Of a DNA stretch of 40,602 nucleotides, positions 22,127-29,622 are shown piece by piece (within the stretch, counting starts at the first letter, position 1; every line of letters begins with the position of its first letter). The stretch is taken from NCBI GenBank assembly GCA_904373325.1, contig CAJFFP010000026.1, positions 1 to 40,602 of the forward strand. Reading direction: 5' to 3'. The DNA is from Candidatus Gallimonas merdigallinarum. GTDB lineage: Bacteria; Bacillota; Clostridia; Christensenellales; Borkfalkiaceae. Made by a program: the position numbers and the translations under genes. Under the pieces are notes generated by a model, which did not search any database, had not been told where the DNA came from, and was given only the letters and a program-made list of their open reading frames with translations.

Positions 22127-23458
22127 TCAGACCCTGTTCTCCTCCTGCCGTCTGAGTGCGGGGGCGTCCGCCTCCTCCTTGCCGCGTTCCTTCACTTTTT
22201 CCTTGGCGAGAAGGTAGATTTCCTCTGTGGCAAGGGAGATCTTCGTGAGCTGATCGCGGTTGGAGACGGGGTGCAGCCAATAACTGTCGTCGGGCGTGGA
22301 AATATCCACGCAGTCCCCGAAAATGTTCTTTTTGTACTTATCTTTGCGGTAGGGATAGTCGTACTCGACGTGAACGCTTTCCAGCTCCGTCCCCGCCCAG
22401 AACAGCTCGCGCGGCTCGCCGTACGCCGTACAGACGAGCCTCGTTCCCTCGGGCGTCTGAATGAGTTTGCCCATGCCCTGATCGTAAAACCGCTTCGCAT
22501 TGGGGAGGGTATGTACGGTGACGTCGTCCTCGAAACGGTAACTGCCCGAACGCACTTCCGCGCGGACGTTCTGCCGCTCCCACGCCATCCAGTCGGGAAT
22601 ATGCGAAAACTCCGTTTCCCCCTCTTCGGCGACAAGCTCGGAAAGCTCCGTCATCTGCCAGCCCTTGCCGCACGCGGTACACCACAGGCGCGTGCCCGAG
22701 GACTCCATTTTAAACTCCGTGCCGCAGTGCGGGCATTGGTACAGGATATTGTGCAATCCGTTTGCGCGGCGGGGATTTTTCAGCAGAATGCCCTGCTCGC
22801 GCTGATAGGCGTAGTCGTCGCGCTGCATGGCGCGGTGAATGCGCGCGTTCAGCTCGTCGGCGCTCAGCGATCTGACCTCTTCGGCGGTCGCGACGCACTC
22901 CAACTCGCACATAATGGGCAGATACTGCTCGTCTTTGTTCCACTGCGGCGCGGCAACGAACGTGCCGTACAGGCGCAGCACGACGGCGGGCACTTTTAAG
23001 AGCTTGCTCATCTTCCCGAGAGAATCGGGCAGAAATCCCGTCGTTCCGTCCAGCGTATAGCGCGCCTCGGGATAGATGCAGACGATGGATTTATACTTGT
23101 CCACGCAATAGCGCATATTGCGGATGAGGTTGAGGTCTTTTACGAACTTGCGCTTGCAGATACAGCCGAGCCTGCGCATGATCCAGTCCCCGACGTCGCG
23201 GATCGCGTCGATGGCGACGACGTTGTTCGCGTTGTGCGGCGCGACCGCCGTGTACATTGCGGGAAAGTCGAGCATGCTCGCGTGCGTGACGCACAGAAAG
23301 TACGGCGGCTCGATGCCCGTCATATTCATCTTCTTTACGGTGATTTTGCGCCCTTTCAGGCGGGGTTTGATCGCGAACTGCCGCGCGATCCACATCCAGA
23401 ACCCGCTCGCTTTGAGCGGTTTTCTCGTAAAATCGTAGTGTTTTATTCTCTTTGCCAT
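22127..23458 (-). CDS. PlsC-like acyltransferase with a zinc-ribbon and C-terminal extension
   Basis: A 443-residue protein. The first about 215 residues are an LPLAT (1-acylglycerol-3-phosphate acyltransferase type) domain: HASMLD is the HX4D catalytic motif at about 59-64, and YPEARYTLDG is the equivalent of the EGTR motif. Unusually, a zinc-ribbon with CPHC and CTAC follows at about 240-265, then an about 170-residue domain with aromatic and charged strands I cannot name. It probably acylates a glycerophospholipid at the membrane; the substrate is not deducible. ATG 23458 has GGGAGAAGAGG upstream. The gene has its own promoter in the intergenic region after mntP. Confidence 0.85.
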   Translation of the reverse strand: MAKRIKHYDFTRKPLKASGFWMWIARQFAIKPRLKGRKITVKKMNMTGIEPPYFLCVTHASMLDFPAMYTAVAPHNANNVVAIDAIRDVGDWIMRRLGCICKRKFVKDLNLIRNMRYCVDKYKSIVCIYPEARYTLDGTTGFLPDSLGKMSKLLKVPAVVLRLYGTFVAAPQWNKDEQYLPIMCELECVATAEEVRSLSADELNARIHRAMQRDDYAYQREQGILLKNPRRANGLHNILYQCPHCGTEFKMESSGTRLWCTACGKGWQMTELSELVAEEGETEFSHIPDWMAWERQNVRAEVRSGSYRFEDDVTVHTLPNAKRFYDQGMGKLIQTPEGTRLVCTAYGEPRELFWAGTELESVHVEYDYPYRKDKYKKNIFGDCVDISTPDDSYWLHPVSNRDQLTKISLATEEIYLLAKEKVKERGKEEADAPALRRQEENRV

Positions 23459-23501
23459 ATCCTCTTCTCCCGTATAAGCGACCCCTCTTCGGATATGTAT
23501 A

Positions 23502-23530
23502 TTATAACAGCCCTCATACGGAAAGTCAAG
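23502..23530 (-). promoter_or_regulatory. Promoter of the PlsC-like gene
   Basis: TTGACT, 17 nt, TATAAT preceded by TGT (extended -10) on the minus strand. Confidence 0.75.
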
Positions 23531-23546
23531 ATAGTCAAGAAAATTT

Positions 23547-24149
23547 TCAAAGCACGCCTTCGAGCAGGATCTTCAAGCCGATGACGATGAGCACGATCCC
23601 GCCGGCGATCCCCGCGGAACCGGCGAATTTGTTCCCCACCTTTTTGCCCACGTACACGGCGGCAAACGCGAGAATAAACGTGACCGCGCCGATGACGGCG
23701 GCGCACGCCGCGGCGTGGAAGGGAAGGGAGGACTGCGTTTCCGTCGCAAGCAGCGTTACGCCCACGGCGAGCGCGTCGAGGCTGGTCGCCACGCCCTGCA
23801 CCAGAAGTTTTCCCGCGCCGAGCGGGCGTTCTTCGTGCGGGAGTTCCGCCTGCCCCGCCTTTTTGCGTTCGCGCATCTCCAAAATGCAGTCCACGATCAT
23901 TTTCCCGCCGATAAACGCGAGCAGAACGAACGAGAGCCACGGCGCGATGCGCTCGACGACGGACGCGAACGCATACCCGCAGTAATAGCCGATCACGGGC
24001 ATGACGAACTGAAACACGGCGAACGTCAGCGCGATCGCCAACGCTTTTACGGGGCGCATACGCGGCTCCGTCATGCCGTTCGTCATGCTCACGGCGACGG
24101 CGTCCATGGCGAGCGCCGCCCCGATGAGGAGGACTTCCCAAATACTCAC
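23547..24149 (-). CDS. mntP: Manganese efflux pump MntP
   Basis: A 200-residue six-helix membrane protein of the MntP (YebN) family that exports Mn2+. The two repeats carry the conserved LAMDAVAVSM near the N-terminus and ATSLDALAVG at about 125, whose Asp residues coordinate the metal. A charged cytoplasmic loop (MRERKKAGQAELPHEE) separates them. GTG 24149 is chosen because AAGGAG lies 7 nt upstream and the conserved SIWEVLLIGAAL begins there. A yybP-ykoY manganese riboswitch with terminator precedes it, so expression should rise with Mn2+. Confidence 0.95.
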   Translation of the reverse strand: MSIWEVLLIGAALAMDAVAVSMTNGMTEPRMRPVKALAIALTFAVFQFVMPVIGYYCGYAFASVVERIAPWLSFVLLAFIGGKMIVDCILEMRERKKAGQAELPHEERPLGAGKLLVQGVATSLDALAVGVTLLATETQSSLPFHAAACAAVIGAVTFILAFAAVYVGKKVGNKFAGSAGIAGGIVLIVIGLKILLEGVL

Positions 24150-24225
24150 GATCAATCTCCTTCCGATCGCGCGCCCTTCCGGAACGCGCACGATCCCGCA
24201 GTTTACGGGCAGAATACGGCTCTAT

Positions 24226-24276
24226 AAAAAAAACTTATGCGCAAAGCGGCGGAAAAACGCCGATTTGCGCATAAGT
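24226..24276 (-). terminator. Riboswitch-controlled terminator upstream of mntP
   Basis: A 13-bp stem, ACTTATGCGCAAA/TTTGCGCATAAGT, with an inner CGGCG/CGCCG and an eight-T tract on the minus strand. It overlaps the aptamer's conserved 3' strand, so ligand binding would prevent it forming. Confidence 0.9.
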
Positions 24277-24358
24277 CTCGTCATTTCAGATAGCGCCCGC
24301 GGCATTCGCCGCAATGTGTGGACGGTATCGCTCAGAAAGCCGACTACTCCCCTATGGC
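24270..24358 (-). ncRNA. yybP-ykoY manganese riboswitch aptamer
   Basis: On the minus strand the leader begins ATAGGGGAGTAGTCGG, the conserved 5' element of the yybP-ykoY family (24344-24352), and ends with GACGAGACTT, the conserved 3' segment. Internal GC-rich helices lie between. This class binds Mn2+ and is a standard partner of mntP genes. The following terminator and the upstream TTGACA-17-TAAAAT promoter complete the regulatory unit. Identification rests on the two conserved segments, the position and the gene controlled. Confidence 0.9.
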
Positions 24359-24382
24359 TTTTATATTATTTACTCTATCATT

Positions 24383-24411
24383 ATTTTACTCTGTAAGCGG
24401 CGATCTGTCAA
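24383..24411 (-). promoter_or_regulatory. Promoter of the riboswitch-mntP transcript
   Basis: TTGACA, 17 nt, TAAAAT on the minus strand, with the expected start about 24376, just ahead of the aptamer. Confidence 0.85.
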
Positions 24412-24417
24412 TCGCTT

Positions 24418-24681
24418 TTACGCCTCTTCTTCGGGCAGAACGCGGAGAATGCTCCGCGCGCGGGAGAGCGGAACGGGCGCGGTCTGCGCGGTGCAGTCCT
24501 CCGTTTTCAGCACGACCGCCGTGACCCGCCGCCCCTCTCTGCCGTACGGGACGACGACTTTCTGCCCCGCCGTCACGCGCATGGGCGCAAGATACCAAAG
24601 CGGCGCGCCGCCGACGTCCACTTTCGCAAACGTATGCACGCTCAGATCGCCGAGCACGCCGCCCGCCATGGAATGGATCAT
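24418..24681 (-). CDS. Small protein resembling the PriA N-terminal (3'BD) fold
   Basis: An 87-residue protein: MIHSMAGGVLGDL..., then VTAGQKVVVPYGREGRRVTAVVLK, a strand pattern with VPYGR...G.V like the N-terminal DNA-binding domain of primosomal helicase PriA. The rest of PriA is absent. GGAGGAGG lies 7 nt before ATG 24681, so translation is likely. It sits between the modular repeat (upstream) and the mntP promoter. The PriA likeness is by pattern only; it could be an unrelated small beta-barrel. Confidence 0.65.
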   Translation of the reverse strand: MIHSMAGGVLGDLSVHTFAKVDVGGAPLWYLAPMRVTAGQKVVVPYGREGRRVTAVVLKTEDCTAQTAPVPLSRARSILRVLPEEEA

Positions 24682-24703
24682 AAAAAAACCTCCTCCGAAA
24701 TGT

Positions 24704-25212
24704 TCACACTTTTTCTTTCAAACTGATGAAAGAAAAAGTCGTGAGTTTCAGGAAAACCCCGCAGTCGCTCACGCTTTTGTGCGCGGTTTTCCTCGCCGCC
24801 GCTGTTTTCGCAACAGTATAGCTCGCGGCGGCTCACTTTTCCGCATAAGCGCAGGTATGCGCAAATGTGGGGCGCGGGCGCAGGGAAACCCTGCTTGCGC
24901 AAGTGATTATAACTTGCCTCCCTCCCCGAGGGAGGTGCCCCGCAGGGGCGGTGGGAGTAACTCCCTCAGTCTGTGCAGCTTTGCTGCCCAGCCAGCTCCC
25001 TCACAGAGGGAGCCAAGGGGTTCTTGCCCTCCCTGCGCATGGCGAACTAAGAAATTGCCATTTCAGCGGCAATTAGTGTCCGACACGAGGAGAAAGTCTT
25101 GCTTGCAAAAGAATTTTGACGAAGTGGCGCACGAGCACTACGCGCGAAGTACCGCAGGCGGCACACTACCTTGGTGCCGCCGAGAAGAAAAGGCATAACG
25201 CAGTGACGCCTT
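24704..25212 (-). repeat. Dispersed modular hairpin repeat, copy C (interrupted)
   Basis: The orientation is minus. Module H0 (25186-25212) has arms AAAAGGC/GCCTTTT. H1 (25155-25179) is identical to copy B. About 80 nt of extra sequence follows, then H2 (25051-25074), TTAGTTCGCC, an inserted multi-hairpin block (24913-25020), and the 29-nt block at 24844-24872 identical to copy A. GTTGCGAAAACAGCGGCGG then precedes hairpin H5. The H5 stem at 24708-24739 has base TCAC/GTGA, the same bulged G and the same loop TCAGTT as copy A, but a largely different 13-bp stem. Confidence 0.8.
24913..25020. repeat. Multi-hairpin element nested in repeat copy C
   Basis: Five adjacent perfect hairpins occur in 97 nt: CCTCCCT/AGGGAGG (24917-24935), GCCCC/GGGGC (24937-24949), GGGAG/CTCCC (24953-24965), GCAGC/GCTGC (24975-24987) and GCTCCCTC/GAGGGAGC (24995-25013). 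Elements starting with CTCCCT and ending with GAGGGAGCCAAGG recur widely in gut Firmicutes and look like miniature mobile sequences; this recognition is from memory. Confidence 0.7.
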
Positions 25213-25297
25213 TTGCAACAATTTTAAATCAGCTATGCGCAAAGGCGCGGGTTTGCTTGCGGGTGTCATTGACGGATTATCCCGCTTTGTATGCAAA

Positions 25298-26875
25298 CTA
25301 AAACAGGGGCGCGAAGATTTTTGCAAGTTCGCAGACGCCGCGCCACACCACGTTGCGCTTGGCGTCCGATTCCGTTTGCAGCGCGGAGACGGCGAACGTC
25401 TGCTCGAAATCGCGCTTCATATCGACGAGCGCGCGCGTCCTGTACATAAACACCGCGTCCTCGAAGTGGAAGAGAAAGGAACGGTAATCGCAGTTGATCG
25501 TGCCGACCGTACCCACCTTGTCGTCCGAAAGGAATCCCTTGGCGTGAATGAACCCGGGCGTGTACTCGTAAATTTTCACGCCCGCGCGGATGAGCGCGAG
25601 ATAGTTGGAGCGCGTGAGCGCGAACACGACGCGCTTATCGGGAATATACGGCGTGATGATGCGCACGTCCACCCCGCGCGCCGCCGCCATGACGAGCGCC
25701 TCGCGCAGGCGGTAATCGATGACGAGATAGGGCGTCATGATCCACACATAGTCTTTGGCGGTGTTGAGAATGTTGATATACACGTCCTCGCCGACGCTGC
25801 GCGCATACATGGGGCGCGGTCCGCTACCGTAGGGCTGAACGAACCCCTCGCCCTCGAACTTTTCGTACACGGGCGGAATATAGGGCGAGAAATCTTCGTT
25901 CGACCTGACGCTGATGTTGTACAGTTTCAAAAACATCAGCAGAAGCCCCTTGACGCCCTCCCCTTCCAGCCGCACCGCCGTATCCTTCCAATTTCCGAAG
26001 GGATGCTCGACGTTGACGTACTCGTCGGCGAGATTGATGCCGCCCGTGTAGCCGATGCGCCCGTCGATCACGGTGATCTTGCGGTGGTCGCGGTTGTTAT
26101 GCACGTTGGTCACGACGGGTACGAAGGGATTGAACTTGACGCACTTAATGCCGAGCTTCTCCATCTTTTTGTGATAGACAAGGTGGACTTTGCCCATGCA
26201 CCCGATGTCGTCGTACATAAAGCGCACTTCGACGCCCTCTTTCACCTTGCGGGCGAGGACTTCGAGGATGCTGTCCCAGAACTCCCCGCGCGAGATGATG
26301 AAATATTCCATGAAAATGTATTTCTCGGCGCGTTCCAGATCTTCCAGAAGGCGCGCCCAGAACAGTTCGCCCGTGGGGAAATACTCCGTTTTGGTGTTCT
26401 CGTACACGCAGGCGGAAGGCTCGTCCGCAAAGAGCACCTCGCTCACGTCCGACCAGCGGCGCATATCCTCGTTCAGCCGCCGCAGCGTGACCCCGCCGTT
26501 TTCATATTTTTTGGCGTACTCGTACAGCAGGCGATAGCGCTCCTGCACCTTGCGCGTGGGGCGGTGCGAGGAGAACACGCAGTAGATCGCCACGCCGAAG
26601 ATATTGAGAAAGACGATGCACAGAATCCACGGGATCTTGGTCTCGGGGACCATGTCGCGGTTGGCGGCGTGCAGCGCGGTGAGAAAGACGATCAGCCAGC
26701 CGAGCACCTGCAACGCAATCGTGATCCACGAAGCCGCCTGCGGGAACTGCACGGCAAGCCAGCCCGCGAACAGGTAGATGATTCCGCAGATCACGAGAAC
26801 GTCTACGATAAAGAACAGGATGATCGTGAGCGCGACGATGGAAAACCGGCTGAATATACGTTTTAGTATGCGCAT
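25298..26875 (-). CDS. cls: Cardiolipin synthase
   Basis: A 525-residue membrane-bound phospholipase D-family enzyme that condenses two phosphatidylglycerols into cardiolipin. Two N-terminal hydrophobic helices (about 10-35 and 40-62) and a PLDc_N segment are followed by two HKD motifs: HRKITVIDGRIGYTGG at about 260 and HAKGFLSDDKVGTVGTIN at about 450. Length and layout match bacterial Cls. ATG 26875 has GGAGGAGGG upstream, and a TATAAT box lies about 30 nt further up. Confidence 0.95.
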   Translation of the reverse strand: MRILKRIFSRFSIVALTIILFFIVDVLVICGIIYLFAGWLAVQFPQAASWITIALQVLGWLIVFLTALHAANRDMVPETKIPWILCIVFLNIFGVAIYCVFSSHRPTRKVQERYRLLYEYAKKYENGGVTLRRLNEDMRRWSDVSEVLFADEPSACVYENTKTEYFPTGELFWARLLEDLERAEKYIFMEYFIISRGEFWDSILEVLARKVKEGVEVRFMYDDIGCMGKVHLVYHKKMEKLGIKCVKFNPFVPVVTNVHNNRDHRKITVIDGRIGYTGGINLADEYVNVEHPFGNWKDTAVRLEGEGVKGLLLMFLKLYNISVRSNEDFSPYIPPVYEKFEGEGFVQPYGSGPRPMYARSVGEDVYINILNTAKDYVWIMTPYLVIDYRLREALVMAAARGVDVRIITPYIPDKRVVFALTRSNYLALIRAGVKIYEYTPGFIHAKGFLSDDKVGTVGTINCDYRSFLFHFEDAVFMYRTRALVDMKRDFEQTFAVSALQTESDAKRNVVWRGVCELAKIFAPLF

Positions 26876-26952
26876 AGGCGACCCTCCTCCGCATGAGTGT
26901 ACCGTATTATATCACAAGCGTTCCGCCCCGTCAATCCCCGCGCGCGGAATCG

Positions 26953-27450
26953 TCATTCCCAATGCAGGCGGTGCAGCTCGCCGCGCCCGGAGAGCCCGTC
27001 AAACGCGTTCTGACGCAGCCCCTCGTACACGGCGACGGCGACGCTGTTGGAGAGATTGAGCGAACGCGCCGCCTCGCGCATGGGAATGCGGACGCATTCC
27101 TCGGGGTGCTTTACGAGCAGTTCCTCGTCGAGCCCGCGCGTCTCTTTGCCGAATACGAGGTAATCCCCCTCGCGAAATTCCGCCTCCGTATAGGCGCGGC
27201 GCGCCTTCGTCGTGAAAAAGTGAAAGCGGGCGTCCTGCGGGCAGGCGGCGAAGAACGCCTCGGCGTTCTCGTGCACGACGACGCTGACCAGATGCCAATA
27301 ATCCAGCCCCGCGCGGCGGAGATATTTATCGGAAATTTCAAAGCCCAAGGGCTTTACGAGGTGAAGCGTGCAGCCCGTCGCCGCGCAGGTGCGCGCGATA
27401 TTGCCCGCATTCTGCGGGATCTCGGGTTCTATGAGAACGACATGAAACAT
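26953..27450 (-). CDS. trmL: tRNA (cytidine(34)-2'-O)-methyltransferase
   Basis: A 165-residue SPOUT-class methyltransferase that modifies the wobble base of leucine tRNAs. The N-terminus VVLIEPEIPQNAGNIART, the middle FGKETRGL and the knot region IPMREAARSLNLSNSVAVAVYE are all characteristic of TrmL. The start at 27450 (MFHVVLIEP) has GGAAGGG upstream; a longer frame lacks any signal. The gene is close to full family length (about 155-165 residues). Confidence 0.94.
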   Translation of the reverse strand: MFHVVLIEPEIPQNAGNIARTCAATGCTLHLVKPLGFEISDKYLRRAGLDYWHLVSVVVHENAEAFFAACPQDARFHFFTTKARRAYTEAEFREGDYLVFGKETRGLDEELLVKHPEECVRIPMREAARSLNLSNSVAVAVYEGLRQNAFDGLSGRGELHRLHWE

Positions 27451-27569
27451 ATTCCCTTCCCGTCCCTCTTTTGTTTGCTCTATTGTAGCGCAAAAAGCGT
27501 CTTTTGGCAAGTTAAAGTCTTTTCGATGAAAAAATTTTCACATTTCTTTGAATGCGGGCGGAATATAAC

Positions 27570-27597
27570 TTGACAATCGCGTCAAAGGGCGTATAAT
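27570..27597 (+). promoter_or_regulatory. Promoter of an orphan short transcript
   Basis: Perfect TTGACA and TATAAT with a 16-nt spacer on the plus strand. No forward gene follows within 3 kb, but a terminator lies 65-90 nt downstream. Confidence 0.75.
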
Positions 27598-27603
27598 GGA
27601 AGT

Positions 27604-27687
27604 TGTTCCTGACAGAACCTGAAAATCGCCTATACGAATCCATATTTTTTCTCATTAAAAAGCCGAGCGGTCACGCTCGGCTTTTTA
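27604..27687 (+). ncRNA. Candidate small RNA (about 84 nt)
   Basis: A transcript from the consensus promoter at 27570 would end at the hairpin AGCCGAGCG-GTCA-CGCTCGGCT (27661-27682) plus T run. It contains a small GTTC-CTGACA-GAAC hairpin near its 5' end and an A/U-rich single-stranded middle, and no reading frame with a ribosome binding site. The terminator also serves ypeB on the other strand. No known RNA family is recognised. Promoter and terminator are seen; the RNA is inferred. Confidence 0.55.
27656..27687. terminator. Bidirectional terminator of the small RNA and ypeB
   Basis: A 9-bp stem, AGCCGAGCG/CGCTCGGCT, with loop GTCA is flanked by an A run and a T run. Confidence 0.85.
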
Positions 27688-27700
27688 ATGTCCGGTTTTA

Positions 27701-29611
27701 TCAGCTCAGGTAGTTCCCGCGCGCGCTCTCGCGGACGCGGAAGATGCGCACTTCGTCGCCCGTCTTTGCGTCGAGGTAGATAATATACTGTTCCTCGCCG
27801 TAGTTGCAGACGAACTCGTAGCACAGCGTTTCGCGCCCCATTGCGGGCACGACGGCGAGGTTGCTAGCGGCGACTTCCAGCTCGGGCGAGAGCTTTGCGC
27901 GCGCCTCGCCCTCGGTGATCGCGGGCTGCGTTTCGCGATCGCCGTTCCCGTGGTTGAGAAGGTATCCGCGGGCGTCCATGCCGACGACGCGCCCCTTCTC
28001 CTCGCACACGCGCACCTGCACCATGTCCGGATAGCGCCGCACGCCGTCCGTCTGTGCCACGTAGGTGATGCAGGCGACCATGCCCGTATCCGAGAACCAC
28101 GTCGCGGTCAGATCCTCAAACCCGCGCGCCGCAAGAAATTCCCGCGCGACGGCGTCGCAGGAGGCGAGGTCGAAGTTCTTGACGGAACACTGTTCGTAGG
28201 TGTCGAAGAAGGCGACGTTCCCGCCGTTTTTGGTGACCTGCGCGAAGATCTCCGCCCCGTTTTCGTCGGTGATCTCGAAGTTATAGCACTGCATATCGCG
28301 CGCGGCGGTCTCCCCCGTCATGCGCACATCCGCGACATGGTACCCCTCGAAGAACGCGCGCACCTTCTGCTCCGCGTCCTTCACGCTGACTTCGGGCGCT
28401 TTTTCGACGCCGTTTTCTTCGACGTTGCCCTCCCCCGCGAAGGGCGCGTCGGAGATCTCTTCCCGCTTTTCCTGCGCCGAACTGCCCCATTCGCGGAAGC
28501 GCGACTGCACGCCGTCCGCCTCGCCCTCGAAGAAGGCGCGCAGCTCGTCTGCGGGCGTGTTCACGGCAAGGTCGTTCAATTCATGCGCGAGCGCGGCGTT
28601 GATCTCGTAAAGCTGCGCGGCAGCCGCCTTCTCCCGCTCGCTGAGCGGATCGCCCGCGGCGAGTTTTGCGAGCATTCTGCGCGCAAAATGATTGGTGCGA
28701 TTGACGAACGCGGAAATATCCGTGCTCGTCGCCGCGTCGACGGGGATCTTTTCCAGCGCGCTCTCCATGAGGGAAGTCTCCACGAGGATCTCTGTCAGGA
28801 GCATGCGCTGTTCCCCCGCGCCCGCCGAAACGCGGAGCTTGGCGAGGTTGTCGTCCATCGTCTCCGTGACGGCGACGAGTTCGTACAGCGTGGAGCGGTA
28901 GGCGTTTTCCGCGCGCATCGCCATTTCGTTCATGCGGAAGGACCCCGCCGTGACCACCGTGGCGAGCGCGAGGCACGCCGCGCCCAGCGAAACGACCGCG
29001 GCGATCCAGCCGCCGATCCCGGGCGCGCGCTTCTTCTGCGAACGCTTCTCGGCGCGCGCCTGTTTCTTCTTATCGCGGGCGGCGGATCGTTTTGCGTGCG
29101 CCTGTTTGCGCGCGTTCTCCCGCTGTTTGCGCGCGTTCTCCCGCGCCTCTTCCTGCTGCTTTCTGCGCGCGATCTTTTCCCGCTTTTCGCGGGCGAGCCG
29201 CTGTTTCTTCTCCGCCGCGCTCTCGGTCGCGAGCATCTCGCGGCGGGCAGCTTTTTCCGCATGGCGGGCGGCGCGTTCGCTCTTTTGCTTGGCGATCGCC
29301 TCCATGCGCTTTTCCTTGGCTTCCAGCTTGGCTTTCATGCGCGCCTCTTTCTTCTTCGTCTTTTTCATGCGCGCCGCCTCTTTTTTGGCGGCGCGCGCCT
29401 TTGCCGCCTCGAACCGCGCTTCCGCCGCGGCGTTCTCCTCCGCCTTGGCTGCCTGCATCTGCTCGGCGACGCGGTCGTGCGCGGGCTGCGCGCGCTTTGC
29501 CTGCGGCGCGCGCTTTTGCGCCTTTTTCGTATTCTTTTTTTCCGTTTCCTTTTCCAGCGTCTCCACCTTTTCGGCGCCGCTCGAAACGTTTTTCCCGATC
29601 TTCTTCTCCAT
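27701..29611 (-). CDS. ypeB: Germination protein YpeB with a long basic N-terminal extension
   Basis: A 636-residue protein required to place and stabilise the cortex-lytic enzyme SleB in spores. Residues about 225-636 are the YpeB ectodomain: a helical region followed by three PepSY-like repeats (for example EQKVRAFFEGYHVADVRM and SCDAVAREFLAARGFEDL). A single membrane helix lies at about 200-224. The preceding 200 residues are extremely rich in Lys, Arg, Ala and Glu, likely a long helical cytoplasmic segment; typical YpeB proteins are about 450 residues and lack this. ATG 29611 has AGGAGGG upstream and lies 11 nt after sleB, forming the usual sleB-ypeB operon. Confidence 0.93.
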   Translation of the reverse strand: MEKKIGKNVSSGAEKVETLEKETEKKNTKKAQKRAPQAKRAQPAHDRVAEQMQAAKAEENAAAEARFEAAKARAAKKEAARMKKTKKKEARMKAKLEAKEKRMEAIAKQKSERAARHAEKAARREMLATESAAEKKQRLAREKREKIARRKQQEEARENARKQRENARKQAHAKRSAARDKKKQARAEKRSQKKRAPGIGGWIAAVVSLGAACLALATVVTAGSFRMNEMAMRAENAYRSTLYELVAVTETMDDNLAKLRVSAGAGEQRMLLTEILVETSLMESALEKIPVDAATSTDISAFVNRTNHFARRMLAKLAAGDPLSEREKAAAAQLYEINAALAHELNDLAVNTPADELRAFFEGEADGVQSRFREWGSSAQEKREEISDAPFAGEGNVEENGVEKAPEVSVKDAEQKVRAFFEGYHVADVRMTGETAARDMQCYNFEITDENGAEIFAQVTKNGGNVAFFDTYEQCSVKNFDLASCDAVAREFLAARGFEDLTATWFSDTGMVACITYVAQTDGVRRYPDMVQVRVCEEKGRVVGMDARGYLLNHGNGDRETQPAITEGEARAKLSPELEVAASNLAVVPAMGRETLCYEFVCNYGEEQYIIYLDAKTGDEVRIFRVRESARGNYLS

Positions 29612-29622
29612 AACTCACCCTC

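Noticed and set aside
20370-22217. Plus-strand frame of about 615 codons opposite the ABC exporter
   Set aside because: Low-complexity shadow of a GC-rich gene; no ribosome binding site or domain.
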